A DNA stretch of 64,000 nt from Mesorhizobium sp. CU3 (GCF_006442965.1 NZ_VFWX01000004.1:186001-250000); one strand, 5' to 3'. Shown: positions 1 through 8,697, numbered from the stretch's first letter. Numbers and translations are program-made. Notes: generated by a model not told the origin, from the letters alone.

Positions 1-517
1 CGTTGAAATCGGCACTATGGGACAGGCCGATCTCCTGCGCCGCGCGCACGAAGGCGGAACTGATCGGATGGCGATGGCGCGGCTCAGAAACCTTGAGCGG
101 ACCGCCGGTGCCATGGAAGGCGTTGGAAAAGGTTTCGTTGTCCTCGCTGCGGCGGAAGACCGGCAATACGTCGTCATAGCCCCAGCCGACGCAGCCGAGA
201 TCGCGCCATGTGTCATAGTCCTCGGCCTGGCCGCGGATATAGATCATGGCATTGACCGACGAGCCGCCGCCCAGCGTGCGCCCTTGCGGCACCGTCAGCA
301 CGCGGCCGTTAGCGCCGGGTTCCGGCTCGGTGCGGTACATCCACGTGCGTTTGGTGCCGAGCACGCGCACGAAGGTCGCCGGAATGTGGATGAAGGGCGT
401 GTCGTCGCGCGGGCCGGCCTCGAGCAGCAGGACGCTCTTGCCCGCGCTCACCAGCCGGTTGGCGAGCACGCAGCCCGAGGAGCCGGCGCCGACGATGACG
501 TAGTCGTGGACGGACAT
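1..517 (-). CDS. GMC-family oxidoreductase, N-terminal part (cut by window edge)
   Basis: This is the first 172 codons of a glucose-methanol-choline type FAD oxidoreductase; the rest lies beyond base 1. The protein opens with the FAD-binding Rossmann motif VGAGSSGCVLANRL near residues 9-22, followed by LLLEAGP around residues 31-37. The GMC signature GGGSSVNAMIYIRG comes near residues 82-95. The ATG lies at 517-515. It is the last visible gene of a leftward operon, 7 bases after the nitronate monooxygenase gene. Family members oxidise alcohols such as choline or aliphatic and aromatic alcohols; the substrate cannot be read here. The family call is secure. Confidence 0.9.
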   Translation of the reverse strand, partial: MSVHDYVIVGAGSSGCVLANRLVSAGKSVLLLEAGPRDDTPFIHIPATFVRVLGTKRTWMYRTEPEPGANGRVLTVPQGRTLGGGSSVNAMIYIRGQAEDYDTWRDLGCVGWGYDDVLPVFRRSEDNETFSNAFHGTGGPLKVSEPRHRHPISSAFVRAAQEIGLSHSADFN

Positions 518-523
518 TCCCTT

Positions 524-1486
524 CTAGCTTTCGACCGGATGCGGCAGCGAGGCCACGACACCGGCATATTCCCGGGCGATCATGCGCACGATGTCAGCGG
601 CGGGCAGGATGTCGCCGACGAGGCCGACGCTTTGACCCGCTTCCAGCTTGCCCTGGTCGACATCGCCGTCGAAGGCAGCGGCCTTGAGCGTGCCGGCGGC
701 AAACAGCGCGCGGCGCGCCTCGTCGTCCGTGCCATTCTCCTCGGCCTTGCTCATCTCTTCGGCAAAGCGGTTCTTCAGCACGCGGATCATGCCCAGCCCA
801 CGGCCGACGACGAGCGTATCGGCAATGCCGGCGCCGAGCAGGCGCTGCCGATAGGCATCGTGCAGCCTCGCCTCACTCGACAGCATGAAGCGGGTGCCGA
901 ACTGGGCCGCGCCGGCGCCAAGCGCCAGCGCCGCCGCCAGGCCGTGCCCGTCGGCGAAGCCGCCGGCAAGGATCAGCGGCATATCGGGAACCGCCTTGGC
1001 GATCGCCCGGCCGAGCACCAGCGTCGAGACCAGCTCCGGCGGCGGATGGCCGCCCGCCTCGCCGCCGACCGCAATCAGCCCGTCGACGCCGGCATCGGCG
1101 GCCTTCCGCGCATGTTCGGCCCCGGCGACCACATGCAGGCAGACAGTGCCGATGGCCTTGAAGCGCTCGATGTATTTCTTCGGCCCGCCCTGCGAGGCGA
1201 TCAGCACCGGTACGCGTTTCTCGATCAGCAGATCGATGATCTCGTCCACGCCCTTCCGGTAAAGCGGCAGGTTGACGGCGAAGGTCCGGTCGGTGCCCGC
1301 GCGGACCTCATCGATCGCGGCGGCGAGGTCGTCGCGATACATCGGACCGGCGGCGATGACGCCGAGGCCGCCCGCGCGCGACACAGCGAGCGGCAGCGCC
1401 GCGTTCGACGAGGCCCAGGACATGCCGGCCTGGACGATCGGCAAGTCGATGCCCAGCAGCCGCGTGACCGGTGTCTCGATCCGCAC
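524..1486 (-). CDS. Nitronate monooxygenase / NPD-family FMN oxidoreductase
   Basis: A TIM-barrel FMN enzyme of about 320 residues in the 2-nitropropane dioxygenase family. Family members oxidise alkyl nitronates, and some act as enoyl reductases. The N-terminal PIVQAGMSW segment, GGLGVIAAG, the GGEAGGHPP loop carrying the family histidine, and ILAGGFADG followed by GAQFGTRF for phosphate binding are all visible. I chose the GTG at 1486-1484 because GAGGAG lies just upstream and this start leaves a 10-base gap to the preceding ligase gene. A longer reading from 1531 would run into that gene. It sits inside a CoA-thioester operon, so the substrate may be an unsaturated acid or a nitro compound. 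Confidence 0.85.
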   Translation of the reverse strand: MRIETPVTRLLGIDLPIVQAGMSWASSNAALPLAVSRAGGLGVIAAGPMYRDDLAAAIDEVRAGTDRTFAVNLPLYRKGVDEIIDLLIEKRVPVLIASQGGPKKYIERFKAIGTVCLHVVAGAEHARKAADAGVDGLIAVGGEAGGHPPPELVSTLVLGRAIAKAVPDMPLILAGGFADGHGLAAALALGAGAAQFGTRFMLSSEARLHDAYRQRLLGAGIADTLVVGRGLGMIRVLKNRFAEEMSKAEENGTDDEARRALFAAGTLKAAAFDGDVDQGKLEAGQSVGLVGDILPAADIVRMIAREYAGVVASLPHPVES

Positions 1487-1496
1487 GACGCTCTCC

Positions 1497-3116
1497 TCAA
1501 AGCCCGAGCAGGCCGCGCGCATGCGCGGCAAGCTGCTTCTTCTGGATCTTGGAACTGGCTGTCATCCCGATAGCCTCGAAGCTGTCGACGATCCAGACAT
1601 GCCGCGGCACCTTGAAACCGGCCATTTCGCTCTTTGCCCAGGCCTTGATCTCTTCCGCATCCGCGGCATGGCCGTCATTGAGGATGACGAAGGCGGCCGG
1701 CACTTCGACCAGCCGCTCTTCCGGAACGCCGACAACCGCCGCCTGCCTTATCGCCGGATGACGATGCAACGCATTCTCGACATCGGCGGGCGAGACGTTC
1801 TCGCCGCCGACGCGGATGATCTCCTTGGCGCGACCGAGGAAGGTGAGCCGCCCGCTCGCATCGAGGGAACCCAGATCGCCTGTCGCCAGCCAGCCCTCGG
1901 TATCGAGCGCCTCGGCCGTCTCCTTCGGCTTGTCGAAATAGCCGAGCATCACGTTCCAGCCGCGGACCAGTATCTCGCCGCTTTCGCCGATCCCGGCATC
2001 GCTGCCATCACTGCTGCGGATACGCACGCTGACCCCGGGCTCCAGCCGCATCGCGGCGCTCACCCTGATCTCTTCCGGTTCCCAGAAGCAGGATTGCGCG
2101 ACATTGGGCGAGGCCTCCGAAAGCCCGTAGCCGACCACGCACTCGCGCGCGCCGAGTTCGTCGATCACCCGCCGCACGATGGTCGGCGAGGCGGCCAGCC
2201 ACGCGCCGCGCAGGCTGAGCTTGCGCCGCGCGCGGTCGGCATGATTGAGCAGCATCAGCGCCATGGTGTCGTTGCCGGAAAAATGCGTGCAGCGCTCCGC
2301 CTCCATCAGCCGCAACGCCTCGCCAGCCTCGAAGCGGTCCATGCTGACCAAGGTGGCGGCGTGCTGCAGCACCGACAGGATCGACAGTGTCGTGCCGGCG
2401 ACATGGAAAAAGGGCCGCGCGCTGTGGAACCGGTCACCCGGCCGCAAGCCCATTCGAAGGCCGGAGAAGTAGGCGTTGGCGAGCATGTTGCGGTGGGTCA
2501 GCACCACGCCCTTGGGGAACGACGTGGTGCCCGACGTGTACTGGATGAGCAGCGGATCATCCGGGCCGCACGCCTGGGTCGCGGCCGCGCCGGCGGTGCC
2601 CGCGATTGCGATCGAGCTCCAACCGACCGCGCCGGCCGGCACATCGTTGCCGATGACGATGATCTTCCGCAGCTCCGGAACGGCCGGATCTGGAAGGCTA
2701 TGGTCGAGCGCCGGGCATATCTCGCGCAGCATGGCGATGAAATCGATCTTGAACAGGCGGTCGCAGGTGATCAGCGTGCCGACCTTCGACTGGCGCAGCG
2801 CGTAGGCCATCTCGCTGGCAACGAAACGCGTGTTGACCGGCACTGTGACGGCGCCGAGCGAGCCGAGGGCCAGGAAGATCGCCATCCACTGCACGGAGTT
2901 TCCCAGGCAAAGGCCGACGCGATCGCCCTTGCGGATGCCCTGGGCGGCGAGGTCCGCGCCGACGCGCGCGACATCGTCGGCCAGGGCGCCCCAGGTGACG
3001 CGCCCGTCCGGCGCGACGATCGCCTCTATGTCGGGGGCGGTGGCCGCCGTCCGGCGCAGCGCCTCTGCGACGGTGAGCGGGAAGAAGCCCGAGAGTTCGA
3101 GATCAACCTTCGCCAT
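1497..3116 (-). CDS. Acyl-CoA synthetase / AMP-dependent ligase
   Basis: An adenylate-forming ligase of about 539 residues that would activate a carboxylic acid to its CoA thioester. Visible motifs are the P-loop YTSGTTSFPKG, the YGLSEAS motif, the TGDLGSLDASG/RAKEIIRVGGENV hinge region, and the C-terminal lysine in SKIQKKQL. The ATG at 3116 (MAKVDLEL) is chosen over an upstream start at 3203 because the first 29 residues of the longer form are low-complexity and overlap the preceding gene. With this start it overlaps the enoyl-CoA hydratase gene by 14 bases, which suggests translational coupling. The acid substrate is unknown; medium-chain or aryl acids are possible. Confidence 0.9.
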   Translation of the reverse strand: MAKVDLELSGFFPLTVAEALRRTAATAPDIEAIVAPDGRVTWGALADDVARVGADLAAQGIRKGDRVGLCLGNSVQWMAIFLALGSLGAVTVPVNTRFVASEMAYALRQSKVGTLITCDRLFKIDFIAMLREICPALDHSLPDPAVPELRKIIVIGNDVPAGAVGWSSIAIAGTAGAAATQACGPDDPLLIQYTSGTTSFPKGVVLTHRNMLANAYFSGLRMGLRPGDRFHSARPFFHVAGTTLSILSVLQHAATLVSMDRFEAGEALRLMEAERCTHFSGNDTMALMLLNHADRARRKLSLRGAWLAASPTIVRRVIDELGARECVVGYGLSEASPNVAQSCFWEPEEIRVSAAMRLEPGVSVRIRSSDGSDAGIGESGEILVRGWNVMLGYFDKPKETAEALDTEGWLATGDLGSLDASGRLTFLGRAKEIIRVGGENVSPADVENALHRHPAIRQAAVVGVPEERLVEVPAAFVILNDGHAADAEEIKAWAKSEMAGFKVPRHVWIVDSFEAIGMTASSKIQKKQLAAHARGLLGL

Positions 3117-3882
3117 TGGCGGCTCCGGTCTCGGCCTGCTGGATGAACTTCTTGATGCCGTCGCGCCAGCCGCCGTCGGCAAGGCAGCGTTCGATAGCCG
3201 CAAGCTCGATGCGGATGCCGTTGGCGAGATCGGTCTCGTGGCCGAGATCGACGGCCTGCTTGGTCAGCGCGATGGCGAGCGGCGGCGCCGCCGCGATGGC
3301 CGCGGCGACCTCCTCGCCGACCTTGGCGAGGTCTTCATGCGGCACGACGCGGGCAACCAGGCCCTGCTCGTAGGCCTCCGCCACGGGCATGATGCGGCCG
3401 GTAAAGAGCAGTTCCTTCGCCCGTATCTTGCCGATCACCCGCTGCAGGCGCTGCGTCGCGCCGACCGTGCCCCATTGCGGTTCCGGGAAGCGGAAGGTGG
3501 TCTTGTCCGAAGCGATGGCGAAGTCGCAGCTCATCAGGATTTCGCCGCCCGAGCCGACCACTGGTCCCTGGACGAGGGCGACGACCGGCTTGCCGCAGCG
3601 GGCGATGGCGTCATAGGCGGCGAAAGAAGCCCTGCGGCGTTCGAGCACCCAGCGCTCGTCCTTGTCGACGCGCTCCTTGAGATCGGCGCCGGCGCAGAAG
3701 ACGGGACCCGTCGATGCCACAAGCACCACCCTGACGTCCTTGTCGCCATCGAGTTCCTCGAAATGGCGGCGCAACTCGACGCACATTTCGAGGTTCAATG
3801 CATTGCGGGCTTGCGGGCGGTTCAGGACCAGATGGGCCACAGGCCCTTCACGGCGGCAAACAACGGTTGCGGGCGCACTCAT
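3103..3882 (-). CDS. Enoyl-CoA hydratase/isomerase family protein (copy 1)
   Basis: A crotonase-fold protein of about 259 residues. The oxyanion-hole motif FCAGADLKER and the second motif around GSGGEILMSCDFAIAS are clear, and PEPQWGTVGA sits where hydratases carry a catalytic Glu. The family adds water across, or isomerises, enoyl-CoA double bonds, but many members do other CoA chemistry. The ATG at 3882 fits best: the upstream CoA-transferase stop is at 3887-3885, and GGAAGGGG lies about ten bases before the start. A TTG at 3888 would add two residues. The operon holds a second, different crotonase, so the two probably act at different steps. Confidence 0.85.
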   Translation of the reverse strand: MSAPATVVCRREGPVAHLVLNRPQARNALNLEMCVELRRHFEELDGDKDVRVVLVASTGPVFCAGADLKERVDKDERWVLERRRASFAAYDAIARCGKPVVALVQGPVVGSGGEILMSCDFAIASDKTTFRFPEPQWGTVGATQRLQRVIGKIRAKELLFTGRIMPVAEAYEQGLVARVVPHEDLAKVGEEVAAAIAAAPPLAIALTKQAVDLGHETDLANGIRIELAAIERCLADGGWRDGIKKFIQQAETGAANGEG

Positions 3883-3884
3883 CT

Positions 3885-5072
3885 TCAAACAACCCCTTCC
3901 GTTTTCAGCGTCTCGATCTCGGCCGCGCCGAGTCCCAGTTCCTCCGACAGGATGCGCTCGGTGTCGGCGCCGAGCCGGGGCGGGCAGCCGATCTCGGGAT
4001 CGTCGAACCCCTCGAAACGCACCGGCGTGCGCAGAGCCGGAAAGCGGCCGGCGCTCGGATGCTCGAAGGCTCCCACGACGCCCCTCGCCTGCATATGCGG
4101 ATCGCTGAGGATCTCGCGGACGGTGTTGACCTCACCGGCCGGGATGCCGGCGGCCCGCAGCTGTTCCGCCAGAGGCGCGCGATCATGCCGGAGGATGGCG
4201 GAGCGCATCGCGGCCATCACCCGCTCGCGGTCCGCGACGCGTCCGGCATTCTTGTCGAGCCCGCTGTCGGCCGCCAGCTCGGCAAGCCCGAGCGCCGTTA
4301 CCAGCGCCGGCCAATGCTGGTCGCTGCCGCTGATGTGGAGCCAGCCGCCGTCGCAACATTCGAAGGCGGCGGAAGGAACGCGGCCGGGATGCTCGGTTCC
4401 GGCGCGCGTCACATCCTCGTCGAGCGCGAACAGCCTGGCGGCGGCGAGCGCCAGCAGGCTTGCCTGCACGTCCATCATCGACAGGTCGACGCGGCAGCCC
4501 TTGCCGTGCCTCGCCTTGCCGACCAGCCCGCTGAGAATGGCGATCGCGATCCAAAGCCCGGAGCTCATGTCGGCGACCGGAATGCCGGCCTTGGCCGGAG
4601 GGCCATCGGCATGGCCGGTCAGATGCATGAGCCCCGACAGCGCCTGGAAAACCGTGTCGTAGCCGGGACGGTTCCGATAAGGTCCGGTCTGGCCGAAGCC
4701 GGTGCTCGACACATAGATCAACCCGGGATTGAGGCCGGCAAGCCGATCGTAGCCGAGCCCGAAACGCTCCATCTCGCCGGGCAGAAAATTCTCCAGCACG
4801 ACGTCAGACTCGGCCGCCAGCCGCCGCGCCAGCTCCTGGCCCTTCGGCGATTTCAGGTTCAGCGTCAGCGACCGCTTGCCTCTGTTGAAAGCGAGGAAAT
4901 AGGCGCTCTCGCCGCCGGCGACGCGCGGCTCGAAGCTGCGCGATTCATCGCCGGTGCCCTGACGCTCGACCTTGGTGACCTCGGCGCCCATCTCGGCCAG
5001 GATCTGCGTCGCCATCGGCCCGGCGAGCACGCGCGAGAAATCGAGGATGCGTATTCCCTCGAGCGGCTTCAT
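3885..5072 (-). CDS. Class III CoA-transferase (CaiB/BaiF family)
   Basis: A 395-residue family III CoA-transferase, the usual length. These enzymes move CoA between carboxylic acids through an aspartyl-CoA intermediate. The N-terminal block ILDFSRVLAGPMATQILAEM is typical, and the catalytic Asp is at about residue 168 in PVADMSSG. The gene overlaps the next upstream crotonase gene by 4 bases and lies 2 bases from the following one, so it is tightly coupled. With the HMG-CoA-lyase-like gene of the same operon it recalls activation of a dicarboxylic acid before C-C cleavage. The actual donor and acceptor acids are not identifiable. Confidence 0.9.
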   Translation of the reverse strand: MKPLEGIRILDFSRVLAGPMATQILAEMGAEVTKVERQGTGDESRSFEPRVAGGESAYFLAFNRGKRSLTLNLKSPKGQELARRLAAESDVVLENFLPGEMERFGLGYDRLAGLNPGLIYVSSTGFGQTGPYRNRPGYDTVFQALSGLMHLTGHADGPPAKAGIPVADMSSGLWIAIAILSGLVGKARHGKGCRVDLSMMDVQASLLALAAARLFALDEDVTRAGTEHPGRVPSAAFECCDGGWLHISGSDQHWPALVTALGLAELAADSGLDKNAGRVADRERVMAAMRSAILRHDRAPLAEQLRAAGIPAGEVNTVREILSDPHMQARGVVGAFEHPSAGRFPALRTPVRFEGFDDPEIGCPPRLGADTERILSEELGLGAAEIETLKTEGVV

Positions 5073-5818
5073 GGCTTGTCTTCCCTGAAGGCGCGCATGG
5101 CGGCGTTGACGTCGCGTCCGGCCGCCATCGCCTCATCATAGGGCAAATCCGCGACCTGATAGTAGAGCGCCTTGACCGCCGCCATGGCGCGCGGATTGGC
5201 CGCCGCCCACTGCTCGGCAATCGCGATTGCAGCCTCGACGACCTGATCCGGCTCGACCACGCGATTGGCGAGACCCAACTTCAGCGCTTCCTCGGCGCCG
5301 ATCAGCCGGCCGAGGCTGATCATCTCGAACGCCGCCTTGCGCCCCAACGAGCGCTGCAGGCCGGTCATCACCAGCGCCGGCACGATAGAATGCTTGAGCT
5401 CGGGATAGCCGAACTTGAGGTCGGCGGCCGCCACCATCATGTCGCAGCCGATGGCGAGGCCGGCGCCGCCGCCGACCGCGGCCCCCCGCACGGCCGAGAC
5501 GATCGGCTTCGACAGTTTCTGCATCATCGCCTGCGTGCGGCAGGTGAGGTCCGCCCGCTTCTCCACCAGATCCTGGTTGGCGGGCGTCAATTGCTTGAAC
5601 TCCGACAGGTCCGCTCCGGCGCAGAAGGCGCGGCCATTGCCGGTCAGCACGATCGCGCGCACGCCGGCATCGCCATCTGCCGCTTGCAGCGCGTCATGCA
5701 GCGCCTGCGTCAGTTCGGTGTCGAGCGCGTTCAACTTGTCCGGACGGTTGAGGCTGACGATGCGGACCGCCGCGCGGTTCTCTACGATCAGCACTGGAGC
5801 TTGCCTTGCCTGTTCCAT
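5069..5818 (-). CDS. Enoyl-CoA hydratase/isomerase family protein (copy 2)
   Basis: A 249-residue crotonase. FCAGADLSEFKQL and GGGAGLAIGCDMMVAA form the two oxyanion-hole segments, followed by FGYPELKHSI in the active-site helix region. It differs clearly from the other crotonase of this operon (3103-3882), so it is not a recent duplicate. It lies 9 bases downstream of the HMG-CoA-lyase-like gene and overlaps the CoA-transferase start by 4 bases. A hydratase acting before or after retro-aldol cleavage of a 3-hydroxyacyl-CoA fits the context. The substrate is not known. Confidence 0.85.
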   Translation of the reverse strand: MEQARQAPVLIVENRAAVRIVSLNRPDKLNALDTELTQALHDALQAADGDAGVRAIVLTGNGRAFCAGADLSEFKQLTPANQDLVEKRADLTCRTQAMMQKLSKPIVSAVRGAAVGGGAGLAIGCDMMVAAADLKFGYPELKHSIVPALVMTGLQRSLGRKAAFEMISLGRLIGAEEALKLGLANRVVEPDQVVEAAIAIAEQWAAANPRAMAAVKALYYQVADLPYDEAMAAGRDVNAAMRAFREDKP

Positions 5819-5827
5819 GCCGGCCTC

Positions 5828-6751
5828 CTAGCCGAGAAAGCCATAGCCGGCGCGGGCCACGCGGCTTTGCAGCGTTCGCCCGAGCGTCTTCTCGCAAAGC
5901 AGCGAGACCTTGCTGAGGCGATCGAGATCGAGACCGGTGGCGACACCCTCGGCCTCGAACAGATTGACCAGATCTTCGGTCGCGACATTGCCGGTATAGC
6001 CTTCGCCATACTGGATCTGCGCCGGATGGCCGCCGACGCCGCCGAGCGCGCTGTCGAACCAGCGGCATCCGGCCTCATAGGCGGCCACGCAATTGGCCAA
6101 GGCGGTTCCCCGGGTGTCGTGGAAATGCGCGATCGCCGTCACCTCGGGTACATCGCGCGCGACACGTTCGAACAGACTGCGGACCGATGACGGCGTGCCA
6201 TGCCCCGTCGTGTCGCCCACCGTGACATGGCGTACGCCGATCGAGACGAAATGCGCAATGTCGGCGACGACCGAGCCCTGGTCGACCTTGCCTTCGAAAG
6301 GACATCCGAAAGCCATCGAGACTACCCCGATCAGCCGGAAGCGCCGGCCGGCAAGCGCCGCCATCTCGGCAACGTTGCGCCACTGCTTCTCGCGCGTCGT
6401 GCGCAGATTGCGCTCGGTATGCGCTTCCGTCGCCGAGACGAGAAGGCTCAGTTCCTCGGCGCCGTAGCCGGCGGCGAAATCGGCGAGCGCCCGCTCGACC
6501 GCTTTCCCGTTCGGACAGGTGGCCTTGTAGGAGACGCCTTCGCGCCGATCGATGCCCTTCAGCACCTGCGAGGCATCGGCGAAGGCCGGCACCTGTGCCG
6601 GATGGCTGTAGCTTGTCGCCTCGATGCGGGAAAAGCCGGCATCGGCGATGGCGTCGATGATCTCGATCTTGTCATGCGCCGCGATGGCCGCAGTCTCATG
6701 CTGCAGGCCGTCGCGGGCAAAGCATTCGCAGATCACAACGGCGGAATTCAT
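5828..6751 (-). CDS. HMG-CoA lyase-like DRE-TIM metalloenzyme
   Basis: A 307-residue DRE-TIM protein, first gene of the CoA operon. The metal and catalytic motif ARDGLQ (Arg13, Asp14), the loop TVGDTTGHGTPSSV and the HFHDTRG metal histidines (His209, His211) are present. The family carries out retro-aldol cleavage of 3-hydroxy-3-methylglutaryl-CoA and analogues. The usual C-terminal glycine-rich GGCPYA loop with its catalytic Cys reads instead GGHPAQIQYGEGYTGN, with His242 at the Cys position and a few extra residues. A substrate other than HMG-CoA is therefore likely. A MarR-type operator sits 15-58 bases upstream of its start. Confidence 0.8.
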   Translation of the reverse strand: MNSAVVICECFARDGLQHETAAIAAHDKIEIIDAIADAGFSRIEATSYSHPAQVPAFADASQVLKGIDRREGVSYKATCPNGKAVERALADFAAGYGAEELSLLVSATEAHTERNLRTTREKQWRNVAEMAALAGRRFRLIGVVSMAFGCPFEGKVDQGSVVADIAHFVSIGVRHVTVGDTTGHGTPSSVRSLFERVARDVPEVTAIAHFHDTRGTALANCVAAYEAGCRWFDSALGGVGGHPAQIQYGEGYTGNVATEDLVNLFEAEGVATGLDLDRLSKVSLLCEKTLGRTLQSRVARAGYGFLG

Positions 6752-6765
6752 GAGCCATTCAACCT

Positions 6766-6809
6766 AATTTAGTTGCTTTTGTGAACTATACCGTTCACTC
6801 AGTCAACCA
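6766..6809. promoter_or_regulatory. Candidate MarR operator 1
   Basis: A 44-bp element upstream of the lyase gene. It begins AATTTAGTTG and ends TCAACCA with exactly 27 bases between. Inside is the perfect palindrome GTGAAC-N6-GTTCAC (6781-6798). The same architecture, with identical spacings, recurs at 7484-7527. It lies between the MarR gene and the catabolic operon, where it could control the latter. That the adjacent MarR protein binds here is inferred. Confidence 0.65.
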
Positions 6810-6823
6810 TATTTTGAAATGCC

Positions 6824-7447
6824 CTATTCCTCATCCAACTGGTCGAGATCGGACTGCGTAGCCTGCTGCTTGAGATCGTGGAAATAGGTCGAACTGGTGC
6901 GGATGACGCGCCGCATCAACTCGACCAGTATCTGCCGCTCGGCATAACTGAGCGTCGCCAGCATATGTTCGTTGCGCTCGAAGGAATCGTCCAGGACACG
7001 CTCCGACAGGTCGAGGCCCTCCGGACTGAGGCGCAGTAGGATTGAGCGGCCGTCCTCCGGATTGGCCGCCTTCTGTATGTAGCCTCGGTCGATGAGACCT
7101 GAAACGGTGCGGCTCATCTGGCTTTTTAGCAGGCCGCTATGCTTGGCAAGCTCCTGCAACGGCACGGTTCCAAGATATCTCAGCACCGCCAGGGCGCGCC
7201 ATTCGCGCGCCGTCAGGCCGTATTTCGGCCGGATCGACAAAGTGGCGATGCGCGTCGAAAGACCGGCAAGCCGCTGAAGCTCGAAGGAAAACAGGTCCCT
7301 GATATCAGGCGCCGCGGCATCGTCCTCAAGGCTCCAGCCGGCGCGATGCACCTGCTCGCGCGATCCGGCCTCCCGCTCGCGCTCGCCGCGCGCATCCCGC
7401 CCATAGGGAGAAGGAGCCTTGACCCAGCCGTGTTTTGATTTGTTCAT
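6824..7447 (-). CDS. MarR-family transcriptional regulator
   Basis: A 207-residue winged-helix regulator. The central part, from about residue 50, reads as MarR: a dimerisation helix, the recognition region LAKHSGLLKSQMSRTVSGLIDRG and the wing NPEDGRSILLRLSPEG. The N-terminal 40 residues are an extra charged extension. The ATG at 7447 has GGAGG seven bases upstream; a GTG at 7465 would add six residues. The gene lies between the CoA operon it precedes and a divergent ABC importer, with matching operator-like elements on both sides. It is therefore probably a ligand-responsive repressor of both units and of itself. Confidence 0.85.
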   Translation of the reverse strand: MNKSKHGWVKAPSPYGRDARGEREREAGSREQVHRAGWSLEDDAAAPDIRDLFSFELQRLAGLSTRIATLSIRPKYGLTAREWRALAVLRYLGTVPLQELAKHSGLLKSQMSRTVSGLIDRGYIQKAANPEDGRSILLRLSPEGLDLSERVLDDSFERNEHMLATLSYAERQILVELMRRVIRTSSTYFHDLKQQATQSDLDQLDEE

Positions 7448-7483
7448 GGTCAGCCTCCACGACACGCAGCAGCGAGCTGCCCG

Positions 7484-7527
7484 AATTTAGTTGACAAGAT
7501 AAACCATATAGTTCATTTAATCAACCA
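7484..7527. promoter_or_regulatory. Candidate MarR operator 2
   Basis: This second 44-bp element lies in the divergent promoter region between MarR (leftward) and the ABC importer (rightward). It again starts AATTTAGTTG and ends TCAACCA with 27 bases between. The inner inverted repeat ATAAAC-N6-GTTCAT (7499-7516) has the same register as operator 1. One protein bound here could control both directions of transcription. Confidence 0.65.
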
Positions 7528-7624
7528 GATTGGCACGACCGTGACGTCCTGTCGATCTTGTCGCGCATCGAAGCCCTGGGGAAAGGCCGGTGCGACGGCA
7601 CCGCTCAATCACAGGGAGAAAACC

Positions 7625-8671
7625 ATGCATCTGAAGCGCCTTGCAATCGCGAACATGTTGGGTGCGGCAACCGCACTGTTTATGGCCACGGGCGCGTTCG
7701 CGGCCGGCGAAACGCTGACCATCTCCGGCTTCGGCGGCAATCTGCAAAAAGACCTGCGCGCCACGCTGTGGCAGCCCGCCGCCGACGCCGCCGGCGTGAC
7801 GCTTTCGGAAGAGACTCAGGATGGTCTCGCCTCGGTGCGCGTGCAGGTGCAGTCGGGAAGCCCGACCTGGGACATCGTGCATCTCGGCGCGGACGAATGC
7901 GCGGTCGGTGGCAAAGAAGGCCTGTTCGAGCCGCTCGACTACAACACCATCAAGACCGACGGCTTCGACAAGAAGGCCTATGGCGAACACTGGATCGCCA
8001 CCAACACCTATTCGGTGGTGCTCGCCTGGCGCACCGACGTCTACAAGGACAAGCATCCGACCAGCTGGGCGGACTTCTGGGACGTCAAGGCGTTCCCGGG
8101 CCGCAGGGCGCTCAGTACCTATCCGCAGGAAATGATGGAGATCGCGCTGCTCGGCGCCGGCGTCGCCAAGGACAAGCTTTATCCGCTGGACACCAAGCTT
8201 TCGCTCGAACGGCTGAAGGAGATCAAGCCGAACATCTCGGTCTGGTGGTCGTCGGGCGCCCAGTCGGCACAGCTCATCAAGGATAAGGAAGTCGACATGA
8301 TGGCGATCTGGGGCAGCCGCGTCGCTTCGGTCATCAAGGACGGCGCGCCGGTCGAATTCACCTACGACAACGGCATCCTCGGCTATGGCTGCCTGGCCAT
8401 CCTCAAGGGCTCCAAGCATGTCGCGGCGGCGCAGAAATTCATCGCCGGCGTGGTTTCGCCCGAGGTGCAGGCGCGCATCCCCGAAATGATGCCCTATTAC
8501 GGACCGACCAACAACCTCGCCTTCAAGGTCGGCAAATTTTCGCCGGACGTGCTTGCGAAGTCCAACATGTCGCCTGAGAATGTCGCCAAGCAGACATTCA
8601 TCGACGCGAACTGGTGGCGCGACAACAACGAGCTGGTTCGCGAGGATTACAGCTTGCTGATCTCCAACTGA
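7625..8671 (+). CDS. ABC transporter substrate-binding protein, spermidine/putrescine (PotD) type
   Basis: A periplasmic binding protein of about 348 residues and first gene of a four-gene importer operon. The signal peptide ends near residue 26 (ATGAFA). The mature part has the PotD-family features GFGGNLQKDLR, PTWDIVHLGADE, VVLAWRTDVYKDKHPTSWADFWD and WWSSGAQSAQL. The ATG at 7625 has GGGAGA upstream. The transport family handles polyamines, opines and other small cationic or carboxylated solutes, so polyamine specificity is not proven. The MarR operator region at 7484-7527 lies directly upstream. Confidence 0.85.
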   Translation: MHLKRLAIANMLGAATALFMATGAFAAGETLTISGFGGNLQKDLRATLWQPAADAAGVTLSEETQDGLASVRVQVQSGSPTWDIVHLGADECAVGGKEGLFEPLDYNTIKTDGFDKKAYGEHWIATNTYSVVLAWRTDVYKDKHPTSWADFWDVKAFPGRRALSTYPQEMMEIALLGAGVAKDKLYPLDTKLSLERLKEIKPNISVWWSSGAQSAQLIKDKEVDMMAIWGSRVASVIKDGAPVEFTYDNGILGYGCLAILKGSKHVAAAQKFIAGVVSPEVQARIPEMMPYYGPTNNLAFKVGKFSPDVLAKSNMSPENVAKQTFIDANWWRDNNELVREDYSLLISN

Positions 8672-8697
8672 GCGTTGCGCTGACGGGAGGAGAAAGC

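Noticed and set aside
1272..3146. Long open frame of 624 codons on the plus strand
   Set aside because: It lies opposite the acyl-CoA ligase and nitronate monooxygenase genes, is rich in Arg, Ala and Asp with no family motifs, and is a GC-rich antisense shadow.
2830..4662. Open frame of 610 codons on the plus strand
   Set aside because: It runs opposite three real genes of the CoA operon, has no recognisable domain or credible start, and reads as compositional shadow.
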